NCBI GenBank assembly: GCA_913031285.1
Contig: CAJWEI010000022.1
Coordinates: forward strand, 1-44,016
From: an uncultured Alphaproteobacteria bacterium
Lineage (GTDB): Bacteria; Pseudomonadota; Alphaproteobacteria; Rhodobacterales; Rhodobacteraceae
DNA length: 44,016 nucleotides
Reading direction: 5' to 3'
The notes beneath the pieces are model-generated. The model had not been told where the DNA came from and did not search any database. It worked only from the letters and a program-made list of their open reading frames with translations. Positions within the stretch are counted from its first letter, which is position 1. Each line of letters starts with the position of its first letter. Both the position numbers and the translations under genes were made by a program. Positions 1-7,971 of the stretch are shown piece after piece.

Positions 1-251
1 GCTTTTTGAGGTACTCTAACTAGTGAAATTTAAATATATAATTTTTAACCGTTAGCTTCTTTCAACGAGTATTTTAGTGTTCTTTGCAATACATTAAAAG
101 AATTTTCGCAAAATCACTATTACTCTCAAAAATTTATTTTAAACTTGTAATGCAACAGTAAATTGTGCTCCCTGCGCAGGCGAAGATACAACTGGTGCGC
201 AGAAACCAATGATTATTATGAAAAACTTTTTTCCTTGGCAGAAAGCAGTTC
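1..251. other. Intergenic left edge, no gene seen
   Basis: AT-rich sequence with no convincing coding frame on either strand. It lies downstream of the minus-strand operon that ends at 252. An inverted repeat pairs CTGCGCA (172-178) with TGCGCAG (196-202) across a 17-nt loop. It could end transcription of that operon, but no T-run follows on the minus strand, so a role as terminator is not supported. Confidence 0.5.
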
Positions 252-851
252 TCAGCGTTGACTTAAATAGTAATCTAAGTCTGCTAAACCTTCTTTCCCA
301 AAGAACATTTCATTGTCAACAAACATTGTTGGAGCTCCAAATATATTACGTGCGACCGCCTTATCTGTTTCAGCTATCAGTGCGGATTTGATTTCGGACA
401 TCTGGGTGGCTTCCAAAATTTCTTTTACCGGTAATTTGGCTTCCTTAAGGACCTCTGCTATCACGATAGGATCATCCATTTTTTTTGCATCAGTCCACAT
501 AGCGTCAAATATCACACTGGTGTATTTTTCTTGCCAGTCTTTTCCAATTGCATAAATCGCACCGCGCATGAGACCGATCGTCATAACGGGAAAATTTGGG
601 TTTGGGCGATATGATAGTTCGTGCCGTGCGACGAATCTCTTCGTATCCAGAGTATCATAAGCTAATTTTCCTTTAACATCGGCAAAAGCTTCGACAGGAC
701 TTCTATTATTAGAAAGTTTGAAAATACCGCCCAGTAAAATAGGTTTTGTTGTCAACTTTGCGTTATGTTTTCGCGCAATGGCCGGCAAAAGTTTATGTGC
801 AAAATATGATTTTGGGCTGCCAAAATCGTAGTAGAATTCGATCTCTTGCAT
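252..851 (-). CDS. 2-hydroxychromene-2-carboxylate isomerase-like DsbA/GST-kappa family protein
   Basis: Predicted cytoplasmic thioredoxin-fold protein of the DsbA/GST-kappa clan. The N-terminus reads EIEFYYDFGSPKSYFAH, the typical opening of 2-hydroxychromene-2-carboxylate isomerases, where the serine replaces the thiol-disulphide cysteine and binds glutathione. Near the C-terminus GAPTMFVDNEMFFGKE matches the conserved cis-Pro strand (GxPxFxVxxxxFxG). The 199-aa length is normal. I chose the ATG at 851 (MQEIEF), which overlaps the stop of the upstream SDR as TAATG and so suggests translational coupling; a TTG two codons earlier is less likely. It is the last gene of the GST-SDR-isomerase operon. 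Known members isomerise ring-opened aromatic intermediates with GSH. The true substrate is unknown, because no naphthalene-type dioxygenase lies nearby. Confidence 0.85.
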   Translation of the reverse strand: MQEIEFYYDFGSPKSYFAHKLLPAIARKHNAKLTTKPILLGGIFKLSNNRSPVEAFADVKGKLAYDTLDTKRFVARHELSYRPNPNFPVMTIGLMRGAIYAIGKDWQEKYTSVIFDAMWTDAKKMDDPIVIAEVLKEAKLPVKEILEATQMSEIKSALIAETDKAVARNIFGAPTMFVDNEMFFGKEGLADLDYYLSQR

Positions 852-1585
852 TACCAAGTTTCTCCAAATGGTCTAAGGTCAAGTTCGTGTGTCCACCCGT
901 CCCGAGTTTGATGATAGAGCATCCAGTAGGCCTGTGCGACGGATTGAGGTGACATCAGTGTATCGGGTTCTAGGGCTTCTGGGTCTCTCCCGCTCGACCG
1001 GATACGTTCGCGAACAAACTCAGTGTCGACCCCTGCATCTATGATCAGATGTGCTACGTGAATATTCTTTGGGCCTAGTTCTCGAGCAAGACTTTGAGAA
1101 AGCATTCGCATGCCGGCTTTGCCTGCAGAAAATGCGCTATAGCCAGGTTTTCCTCGCATGCTGGCAGAAGCTCCAGTGAAGAAAATTTTGCCTTTTCCAC
1201 GTGGAATCATGTATTTTGAAGCCTCGCGCCCAGTTAGAAAACCAGAAAAACAGGCCATTTCCCAAACTTTGCGAAATACGCGCGCAGTGGTTTCTAGAAT
1301 TGGAAAATAGACATTACCACCGACGTTGAACACTACGAGATCAATTGGGCCAACATTGTCTTCGATCTCTTTAAATACCTGTTCTGTAACATCTTCATCG
1401 CGAGCATCAAATTTATAGCCGTGAACTTGACCTCCGATGGCGCCAAGTTCTTTCATGAGTGGCTCTAATTTATCTTTGTTGCGCCGCCCTAAACAGACTG
1501 TAAATCCACCCACTGCAAAGCGCTTGGCAATCGCGGCTCCAATATAATCACCCGCCCCAACAATCAAGACGATAGGGGTACTCAT
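851..1585 (-). CDS. SDR-family oxidoreductase with Phe in place of the catalytic Tyr
   Basis: Classical short-chain dehydrogenase size (244 aa), cytoplasmic, NAD(P)-binding Rossmann fold. The cofactor loop VGAGDYIGAAIA is near residues 9-20 and the NAG-equivalent NVGG at 87-90. The active-site segment reads GYSAFSAGKAG, so Lys156 is present but the residue four before it, normally the catalytic Tyr, is Phe152; a Tyr lies at 149. The helix after it (MLSQSLARELGPKNIHVAH) is very typical of an atypical SDR subgroup. Its ATG overlaps the GST stop as ATGA, and its own stop overlaps the next start as TAATG. The gene is therefore the middle of a coupled three-gene operon. Function beyond 'SDR' cannot be assigned, and catalysis may not be of the normal Tyr/Lys kind. 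Confidence 0.88.
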   Translation of the reverse strand: MSTPIVLIVGAGDYIGAAIAKRFAVGGFTVCLGRRNKDKLEPLMKELGAIGGQVHGYKFDARDEDVTEQVFKEIEDNVGPIDLVVFNVGGNVYFPILETTARVFRKVWEMACFSGFLTGREASKYMIPRGKGKIFFTGASASMRGKPGYSAFSAGKAGMRMLSQSLARELGPKNIHVAHLIIDAGVDTEFVRERIRSSGRDPEALEPDTLMSPQSVAQAYWMLYHQTRDGWTHELDLRPFGETW

Positions 1586-2190
1586 TTATTTGACGCCGTC
1601 TTAAATGCCTCTCGGCTTTCAAGTCTATTGATATAGTCTACTAAATTAGGTTTATCTTCCATATCAATCCCAAGGCGTTGAGACATTATAACAGCGTGCC
1701 CAGTCATAAACTCAGCGGCAGTCATTTCTGATCCAACAAGGTAATCTTTATCTGTTAAATTTTCGTTCACGGCATATAGCATTTGGTTCAATAGCTTGCT
1801 TGCGCGTTTCACATTGACTTCCGTGCGTCTCTCAGGTGGAAGTAAGATGGTTTCGACAACAAGTGTATTCATAGGAGGCATAATCATTCCTTCAGCGTAA
1901 TGAAACCATTGCAAATAGCTGGCAAAATTCGAACTGTCAGATGGGGGAACAAAGCGTCCATTACCGTATTTCTCTAAAAGATATTGAACGATTGCTCCGC
2001 TCTCAAATAACCGGTTTTCACCATCTTCTAGTGTTGGGACACGTCCCAGGGGATGCAGCGTGAGATACTTAGGCTCGCGCATCGATTTCTCACCAAGAGA
2101 AAATTTATGAACATCATATGCAAGGCCCAGCTCTTCCAAAAGCCATGCAACTCGGACGGCGCGGCTTTCTGGGGCATAATATAATTTCAT
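1582..2190 (-). CDS. Glutathione S-transferase family protein
   Basis: A 202-aa cytosolic GST with an N-terminal thioredoxin-like domain opening MKLYYAPESRAVRVAWLLEELG and the GSH-contacting segment LGRVPTLEDGENRLFESGAIVQYL, whose E-S pair binds the gamma-glutamyl moiety. An all-helical C-terminal domain follows. The reading frame stays open 23 codons upstream, but AGGAG at 2198-2202 sits 7 nt before the ATG at 2190, which decides the start. It is the first gene of the minus-strand operon, divergent from the crotonase at 2332 across ~140 bp that must hold both promoters. Together with a GSH-using isomerase and an SDR it suggests a GSH-dependent catabolic route, formally similar in make-up to the LigD/LigE/LigG ether-cleavage set, but the substrate is unknown. 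Confidence 0.88.
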   Translation of the reverse strand: MKLYYAPESRAVRVAWLLEELGLAYDVHKFSLGEKSMREPKYLTLHPLGRVPTLEDGENRLFESGAIVQYLLEKYGNGRFVPPSDSSNFASYLQWFHYAEGMIMPPMNTLVVETILLPPERRTEVNVKRASKLLNQMLYAVNENLTDKDYLVGSEMTAAEFMTGHAVIMSQRLGIDMEDKPNLVDYINRLESREAFKTASNK

Positions 2191-2331
2191 CATCAGTCTC
2201 CTGTTTCGGTACCTGTCGTGCATTCGACGTGCTAAACTATATATGAAGCGTAGCGTCACGATTTGAACTCTGTCAACAAAACGCTTAAATAAACTTGAGG
2301 TTAATGAAATTTACGTTGGGGTTTTTTAGAA

Positions 2332-3087
2332 ATGAGTGATCCAGATTGGCTTAAATTAGAATTACAAAGTGATGGTATAATGCTGGTCACGATGCAGAAC
2401 GCGCCTGTAAATGCGCTGAACCCCGGTCGTCTGGGAGACTTGCAAAACTTGTTTTTAAAATTGGCAGATGACACTGCGACCAAAGCTGTGGTTTTATCTA
2501 GCAACCTCAGAGTGTTCTCTGCTGGTCTTAATCTAAAGGAAGCCCAGTACTATGATCTCGCCGCCCAGAAAGCAATCGTCGATGGATTCCATAAGGCATT
2601 TTTAGAAATATTCGCATTTCCCAAACCGTTCATCGTGGCCGTTGAGGGTGCAGCAATCGCAGGCGGGTTTTTCCCAGTTATATGCTCAGATTACCGTGTT
2701 GCAGGACCGAGCGCGAGCTTCGGCTTGGCAGAGGTAAGAGTCGGGGTTGGAATGCCCTCGGGCTTAATGGAAATTATTCGCTCTATGTTATCACCTAATG
2801 ATCTGCGGCTCATTTTGCAAAACGGATCTGCAATCCAAGTGGACGCTGCAATACAAGCGGGCATCGTGGATGAGTTAGTCCAATCAGGAGGCGCTTTGGA
2901 TCAAGCCCTAAAAATCGCGCGAGAATATGCTCAAATACCTCCAAAAGCTTATAAAACTGTCAAACATCAAATTCGCGCAGACACAATAGCGATTTTGAAA
3001 AGGGAGGTTGAGAAAAGTGCCTCGTCTGATTGTGACCCTTGGTTTACTGAAGAGACAGCACCTGCGATGGCAAACATGATAAGGTAG
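2332..3087 (+). CDS. Enoyl-CoA hydratase/isomerase (crotonase) family protein
   Basis: A 251-aa crotonase-fold protein that acts on acyl-CoA thioesters in the cytoplasm. It shows the CoA-binding and oxyanion-hole segments FSAGLNLKE and VEGAAIAGGFF, followed by FGLAEVRVGVGMP. Of the two catalytic glutamates of true enoyl-CoA hydratases, only the second is present (Glu134 in LAEVRVG); the first position is non-acidic in AGGFFPVI. This suggests an isomerase or another crotonase reaction rather than standard hydration. The ATG start follows a weak G-rich RBS (TTGGGG). It is divergent from the GST operon and followed after 5 bp by a decayed crotonase of a different subfamily. Confidence 0.9.
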   Translation: MSDPDWLKLELQSDGIMLVTMQNAPVNALNPGRLGDLQNLFLKLADDTATKAVVLSSNLRVFSAGLNLKEAQYYDLAAQKAIVDGFHKAFLEIFAFPKPFIVAVEGAAIAGGFFPVICSDYRVAGPSASFGLAEVRVGVGMPSGLMEIIRSMLSPNDLRLILQNGSAIQVDAAIQAGIVDELVQSGGALDQALKIAREYAQIPPKAYKTVKHQIRADTIAILKREVEKSASSDCDPWFTEETAPAMANMIR

Positions 3088-3091
3088 CATT

Positions 3092-3836
3092 ATGGCTTTC
3101 GTTGAGCTCGAAAGAAAAGAAAAGATAAGATGGTAATGCTAAAACTAGCACGGCCCAACTTCTGAAACGTGCTTTCAATCAATTTAATCAGAGACCTGTC
3201 GGCATATATTAAAGCATCATCCGAGGATCCAGTCATTAGAACAATTATTTTGACAGGGGAAAGTTGGGCCGTCTGGGCTAGTTTCGATACGTAAAAGTTC
3301 GCATGAGCGTCGAATGTGGCTGATCATTTGATTGGCTTGTTGCAATTAGTTTGATAGATATTATTCGCGCCTGCCCACATACCAGTATTGGCGCAATAAA
3401 TGGGTTTGTAGTTACCGGTGAGCTTGAACTTGACCTGTGGTGTAACTTTCTAATTACTGGACAGCGCGCACGTTTTGGTGACACGCGTTGCGCGTTTTTT
3501 GATTACACAGTCTTGGTGCTTAACGCAGCTGATCTCGCGGGTGATTGGTGTTAGGCGTACTTAGCAAATGCGCCTGACTTGGGAGATGATAGGGACTGCG
3601 GGTCAAGCGTGGTGATTAGTGAATGAAGTCACTACAGATCAAAACTTTCTACGGAGGGTCTGGGACGTCTCGGCTCTGATTGCGCAAACAAATGTTATCA
3701 CGATGAGAAAAATAAAACTGTGATTGATGCCTCGCAAAATATTGAGCTGGATCAAGGATTAAAACAAGAAGTAAGTTTCTTTGATTGTCATTTAAAAGGA
3801 GTTTTGACCACAGATATTGAAGTACTCTGCAGTTAA
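3092..3836 (+). pseudogene. Decayed enoyl-CoA hydratase (crotonase) gene, multiple frameshifts and stops
   Basis: Reading across frames gives a nearly complete crotonase of ~248 codons. The pieces are MAFVELERKEKI (from 3092), LKLARPN, a stop, then NVLSINLIRDLSAYIKASSEDPV... and TIILTGESWAVWASFD (frame of 3130). Next come RACPHTSIGAINGFVVTGELEL and RARFGDT (frame of 3351). LTQLISRVIGVRRT and LVNEVTT follow with internal stops (frame of 3511), and the end is VIDASQNIELDQGLKQEVSFFD to the TAA at 3834-3836 (frame of 3720). These match the order of the family: LxRP, TGxGxAFxAG, GAINGxAVTGGLEL, RARFADTH and a C-terminal helix. At least four frame changes and several stops mean it cannot make a protein. 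It is not a copy of the intact crotonase upstream, whose motifs differ. Confidence 0.9.
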
Positions 3837-3889
3837 AGTGTAACTGATTTGTAATCTCTCACTTCAATTAAGTTTAATGGAGCTCAAAG

Positions 3890-5131
3890 ATGAATGAACC
3901 TATACAAACCAAATCTGGCTTTGACCATCAAAGGCTCAATCGTATTTCTGCATGGATGAAGCGCTACGTTCAAGAGCGCAAGTTTCCTGGCAGCTCTATT
4001 CTGATAAAAAGATACGGCCAAGATACGTTCCATTATGCTGTTGGTCTACGTGATATAAACGGCTCAAAACCGTTCACACGCAATACTGTCGTACGGCTTT
4101 ATTCTATGACAAAGCCGATCACATCATTCGCATTTATGATGCTGGTTGAAAAAGGTTTATGCCATCTAAATATGCCAGTTTCCGAGTTGCTTCCCGAATT
4201 TAAATATATGCGTGCGCTTATCCCAGGTGCAACATCACTCGATCAAACCATCTCGTGCGCTGCGCCTACTTTGCATCAACTTTTGACGCACACCAGCGGA
4301 TTATCTTATGGTTTCAATTCTGGATTAATTCCAGAGTTGATGAGAGAAGGCTCACTTGATTTTAAACCTTCACAGGAGACCATAGCGAAGATCTCTTTGC
4401 GTTTGTCTGAGATACCGCTAGCCTTTGAACCAGGTAAGAAATGGGAGTATTCTGTTTCGATTGACGTATTAGGGCGGGTAATTGAAGTCATTTCCGGCCA
4501 AGCACTGGATACTTTCTTTCAGTCAGAAATTTTCAATCCCCTTGGAATGACGAAAACGGGTTTTCGGTTTCGTAAGAGTGATGTGGGTAACGTAGCCTCA
4601 CTTTATACCCCCCTTGATGGGGACGCCATGGAGTTAAATGCGGCTGACAAGGGGCATGATTCACTGAAACTTATTGATGAGGAAAGTGGATCACCGTTCT
4701 GGCAGAGCACAGTATATTCCGGTGGCGGTGGGCTCGTTGGGACTTTAGACGATTATATGAAATTTGTTGAAGTCCTGCGCAATGGCGGCATGTCACCTCA
4801 GGGCAGACTATTATCGTCTAAGACTCTAGGCTTTATGATGCAAAATCATTTGAAAGGTGATATTGCTTCCTCGGGACCGCAAAGCTTTGCCGAGCAGCCA
4901 ATGGATGGTATGGGATTTGGCCTTGGTGGAGCTGTTGTCCTTGATCCGGCACTGGCGCGTACACCCGGCTCAATTGGTGATTTTAGCTGGGGTGGTATGG
5001 CGTCGACGTTTTTCTGGGTTGATCGCGTCTCAGATATGTCAGTGGTATTCCTAACCCAGCTTTCACCATCTTCCTCTTACTCAGCCAGATCCGAGCTCAA
5101 AGCTCTAGTACACGGAGCAATGATAACATGA
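3890..5131 (+). CDS. Serine hydrolase, beta-lactamase/EstB-like family
   Basis: A 413-aa class-C beta-lactamase-fold protein. The SxxK nucleophile motif is S72-M-T-K75 (RLYSMTKPITSF), the second motif is Y187-S-V (WEYSVSIDVLG), and the third region is FSWGGMASTFFWVD near residue 365. The set YSV plus WGG is typical of esterases and transesterases (EstB, LovD-like) rather than antibiotic-destroying enzymes. No signal peptide is seen, so it is probably cytoplasmic. The stop overlaps the next ATG as ATGA, which couples it to acetoacetyl-CoA synthetase. Co-transcription with CoA-thioester enzymes suggests it hydrolyses or transfers an ester or thioester in the same pathway; this is inference. An upstream RBS (GGAGCTC) lies ~10 nt before the ATG. 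Confidence 0.9.
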   Translation: MNEPIQTKSGFDHQRLNRISAWMKRYVQERKFPGSSILIKRYGQDTFHYAVGLRDINGSKPFTRNTVVRLYSMTKPITSFAFMMLVEKGLCHLNMPVSELLPEFKYMRALIPGATSLDQTISCAAPTLHQLLTHTSGLSYGFNSGLIPELMREGSLDFKPSQETIAKISLRLSEIPLAFEPGKKWEYSVSIDVLGRVIEVISGQALDTFFQSEIFNPLGMTKTGFRFRKSDVGNVASLYTPLDGDAMELNAADKGHDSLKLIDEESGSPFWQSTVYSGGGGLVGTLDDYMKFVEVLRNGGMSPQGRLLSSKTLGFMMQNHLKGDIASSGPQSFAEQPMDGMGFGLGGAVVLDPALARTPGSIGDFSWGGMASTFFWVDRVSDMSVVFLTQLSPSSSYSARSELKALVHGAMIT

Positions 5132-7092
5132 GTGATGAGCGAGATATTGTTTGGTCTCCAAGCCAAGCCCGTGCTGAGGCCTCTACTATGGCACAATTCG
5201 AGAGATTTTTGGCTGACAAATATAGCCTTAGTTTTGTTGATTATAGCGATATGTGGCGTTGGAGTATTTCTGAGCTGGAGGTTTTTTGGAAAGCGGTATC
5301 AGAATATTTTGATATGAGATTTTTTGAATCGGCAGAAAAAGTTTTATGCACAAGGCAAATGCCGGGTGCTGACTGGTTCCCAGGTTCAAAGGTAAATTTT
5401 TCAGATCAGGTTTTGTCTCGCTCTGACATACTTTCTGATCAAACGGCATTTATATCTTGCTCTGAAACTTTTGGACGCAAAGAGTTAAGCTGGAGAGATT
5501 TACAGGCCCAAACTGCAAGTGTTGCCGCTGCATTTCGCGATATGGGTCTTGGCAAGGGGGATCGAGTGGTGGCAATCTTGCCCAACACTGAAGTTGCCTT
5601 GGTCGCCCTGCTGGCTTGTGCCAGTCTAGGGGCTATTTGGTCGATTTGCGCGCCTGATATGGGGCATGCTGCAATTATTGATAGATTTTGCCAGATCAAG
5701 CCGAAAATCCTCATTGCCCAAGACGGATATGTACATGCTGGAAAGACCATAGACCGATCTGAGACGATTGGTATAATTTGGGCAGCCCTAGAGAGCGTTC
5801 AGCATTTTGTCCTTGTTCCTGTGGTTGGTGAGATTGGGCAGTCTGACATAAATTGGCATGATCTTACGGAAAAGAAGGTGAAATTTGATCCCACTCCAGT
5901 TGCCTTTGATCATCCACTTTGGGTTGTATATTCGTCTGGAACAACCGGTACTCCAAAGCCAATTGTTCATGGCCATGGGGGAGTGATCATCGAAGGTATG
6001 AAACAATCCCTGCATCACGACTTGAGTACGTCTGATCGGTTTTCCTGGCTCACATCTTCTGGTTGGATTATGTGGAACGCGCAATGGGTTGCATTGGGGC
6101 AGGGGGCAACAGTCGTTGCATTTGACGGGGCACCCAATTATCCGGATATGAACCGTATTTGGGAATTTGTCTCAGATGAAGAACTGACTTTTTTTGGTGC
6201 TGGTGCTGCGTTTTATGAAGGGTGCATCAAAGCGACTGTTCACCCAGCGAAACTTTTTGATCTGAATGCCTTGCGTTCAATGGGCTCAACCGGTTCACCC
6301 TTATCCGGTGAGGCCTATGATTGGATTTACAGCAAAGTTAAATCTGATGTATGGCTGGCGCCTTTGTCAGGGGGAACTGATTTTTGCGGTGCCTTCGTTC
6401 TTGGACATCCCAAAATGCCGGTGAGAAAAGGTGAAATGCAATGTCGAGCTCTTGGCAATGCCGTTCGCTCTTTTGACGAAGAGGGAAACGATCTTATTGG
6501 TAAAGTTGGCGAATTAGTCTGTACTGAGCCACTGCCTTCAATGCCAATTTATTTCTGGGGTGATGATGAAAATGTGCGACTTATGGAAAGCTATTTTGAA
6601 ACCTATCCTGGGGTATGGCGCCATGGCGATTGGATCGAGATAACGCCTAACGGAGGCGCTGTAATTTATGGCCGGTCGGATGCGACAATAAACCGGAAAG
6701 GCCTTCGCCTTGGATCAGCTGAAATTTATCAAGCTGTCGAAAGTCTGGAAGAGATACAAGACTCACTCGTGGTCGATTTTGAGTTTCTTGGCAAGGCGAG
6801 TTTCATGCCTCTTTTTATCGTTCCAACGTCAGGCGTTGAGTTAGACGAGGCTTTGGAAAATAAAATAAACGAAGTTATAAAAGTGACCGTATCACCGCGC
6901 TTTCTACCTAATGAAATTATAGAAGTCTTAGAAATTCCACGCACTCTTTCGGGCAAAAAGCTCGAAATTCCTGTTAAAAAACTGTTGCTTGGGGGAGATC
7001 CTAAGACAGTGGTAAACCGAGATTCCATGGTGAACCCGCATAGTTTCGACGATTTTATTAGCTACGCGCAAGCCCGCAAGATAAAGGATTGA
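5128..7092 (+). CDS. aacS: Acetoacetate-CoA ligase (acetoacetyl-CoA synthetase)
   Basis: A 654-aa ANL-superfamily enzyme that activates acetoacetate with ATP and CoA, giving acetoacetyl-CoA, AMP and PPi. It has the AACS-specific N-terminal cap (FVDYSDMWRWSI...FWKAVSEYF, then PGADWFPGSKVNFSDQVL). The adenylation P-loop YSSGTTGTPKPIVHGHGG is at about residues 269-286. Also present are the gate segment WIMWNAQW, the A5-like GGTD and the C-terminal domain with GRSDATINRKGLRLGSAEIY and the catalytic-lysine region RTLSGKKLEIPVKKLLLGG. Length is normal for the family. ATGA overlap with the hydrolase before it and a 2-bp gap to tesB after it show an operon. It would feed ketone-body or polyhydroxybutyrate-derived acetoacetate into acetyl-CoA metabolism. 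Confidence 0.95.
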   Translation: MSDERDIVWSPSQARAEASTMAQFERFLADKYSLSFVDYSDMWRWSISELEVFWKAVSEYFDMRFFESAEKVLCTRQMPGADWFPGSKVNFSDQVLSRSDILSDQTAFISCSETFGRKELSWRDLQAQTASVAAAFRDMGLGKGDRVVAILPNTEVALVALLACASLGAIWSICAPDMGHAAIIDRFCQIKPKILIAQDGYVHAGKTIDRSETIGIIWAALESVQHFVLVPVVGEIGQSDINWHDLTEKKVKFDPTPVAFDHPLWVVYSSGTTGTPKPIVHGHGGVIIEGMKQSLHHDLSTSDRFSWLTSSGWIMWNAQWVALGQGATVVAFDGAPNYPDMNRIWEFVSDEELTFFGAGAAFYEGCIKATVHPAKLFDLNALRSMGSTGSPLSGEAYDWIYSKVKSDVWLAPLSGGTDFCGAFVLGHPKMPVRKGEMQCRALGNAVRSFDEEGNDLIGKVGELVCTEPLPSMPIYFWGDDENVRLMESYFETYPGVWRHGDWIEITPNGGAVIYGRSDATINRKGLRLGSAEIYQAVESLEEIQDSLVVDFEFLGKASFMPLFIVPTSGVELDEALENKINEVIKVTVSPRFLPNEIIEVLEIPRTLSGKKLEIPVKKLLLGGDPKTVVNRDSMVNPHSFDDFISYAQARKIKD

Positions 7093-7094
7093 TC

Positions 7095-7961
7095 ATGACA
7101 TCCGCTAGCTATGAGTTGCTCGAACTTCTGGATTTGGAACGTCTTGAGTCAAATCTTTTCCGAGGCCTTGGTACGGGGGGAGAGACCAGCACTCGCATTT
7201 TTGGCGGCCATGTCATCGCCCAGGCGCTGGCCGCGGGATATTACACAGTAGAGGACCGGATTTGTCATTCATTGCACGCCTATTTCGTGCGAGCTGGAGA
7301 CCCGAAAATTCCAGTGGTTTATCAGGTTGATCGCACTCGTGATGGCGGTAGCTTTACCACAAGGCGTGTGGTGGCGATGCAAAATGGCAAACAGATATTA
7401 ACTATGTCTGCCTCATTTCATATCAACGAGGAGGGATGGGAGCATCAGCATGTTATGCCTAAGATGGCCGGGCCTGAGGGCCTTGCAGAGAGGGCCGAGT
7501 TACGCGCAGCGGTCGCCGATCAGCTAAGCGAAAAACATAGGCAAGAATTTACTAGATTGCGCCCAATCGAAATTCGTGAGGTTGCTCCGCGCGATTTTTT
7601 TGCTCCCAAACCCACAGGTGACGTAAATCACATGTGGTTTAGAATGTCCGCCGCCAAAGATACGAGTCCGGTAATGCAGCAATGTTTGTTGGCCTATGCC
7701 TCCGATCTCAACCTTCTCGGCTCCGCGCTTCGGCCGCATGGGCTCACCTGGTTCAAGGGAGGGATTATGACCGCAAGCCTGGATCATGCAATGTGGTTTC
7801 ATGCCCCTGTTTTATTTGAGGATTGGCACCTTTATAGTATGGACAGCCCTTTTGCTGGTGGCGCCAGGGGCTTTAATCGCGGATCTGTTTACGATAGACA
7901 TGGACGGCTGATTGCCAGTGTTGCTCAAGAGGGTTTGATGCGAAAACTCCAAAAGAAATAG
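7095..7961 (+). CDS. tesB: Acyl-CoA thioesterase II
   Basis: A 288-aa double-hotdog thioesterase that hydrolyses acyl-CoA to free acid and CoA. It opens LLELLDLERLESNLFRG and then has RIFGGHVIAQAL, the hallmark of TesB. The second hotdog carries ASLDHAMWFH with the catalytic Asp at about residue 230, and FNRGSVYDRHGRLIASVAQEGLMR with the catalytic Gln near the end. The ATG at 7095 is preferred because AAAGG lies just upstream (7083-7087); a TTG at 7089 would also be in frame. It lies 2 bp after aacS. With a synthetase and a thioesterase side by side, the operon can both form and release CoA thioesters; this is common in clusters that trim or salvage branched or xenobiotic acyl chains. Confidence 0.94.
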   Translation: MTSASYELLELLDLERLESNLFRGLGTGGETSTRIFGGHVIAQALAAGYYTVEDRICHSLHAYFVRAGDPKIPVVYQVDRTRDGGSFTTRRVVAMQNGKQILTMSASFHINEEGWEHQHVMPKMAGPEGLAERAELRAAVADQLSEKHRQEFTRLRPIEIREVAPRDFFAPKPTGDVNHMWFRMSAAKDTSPVMQQCLLAYASDLNLLGSALRPHGLTWFKGGIMTASLDHAMWFHAPVLFEDWHLYSMDSPFAGGARGFNRGSVYDRHGRLIASVAQEGLMRKLQKK

Positions 7962-7971
7962 GTCTTATACT

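Noticed and set aside
3890-5131. The beta-lactamase-fold protein as an antibiotic-resistance enzyme
   Set aside because: It has no signal peptide, has the esterase-type YSV and WGG motifs, and is coupled to acetoacetyl-CoA synthetase, so an esterase role is far more likely.
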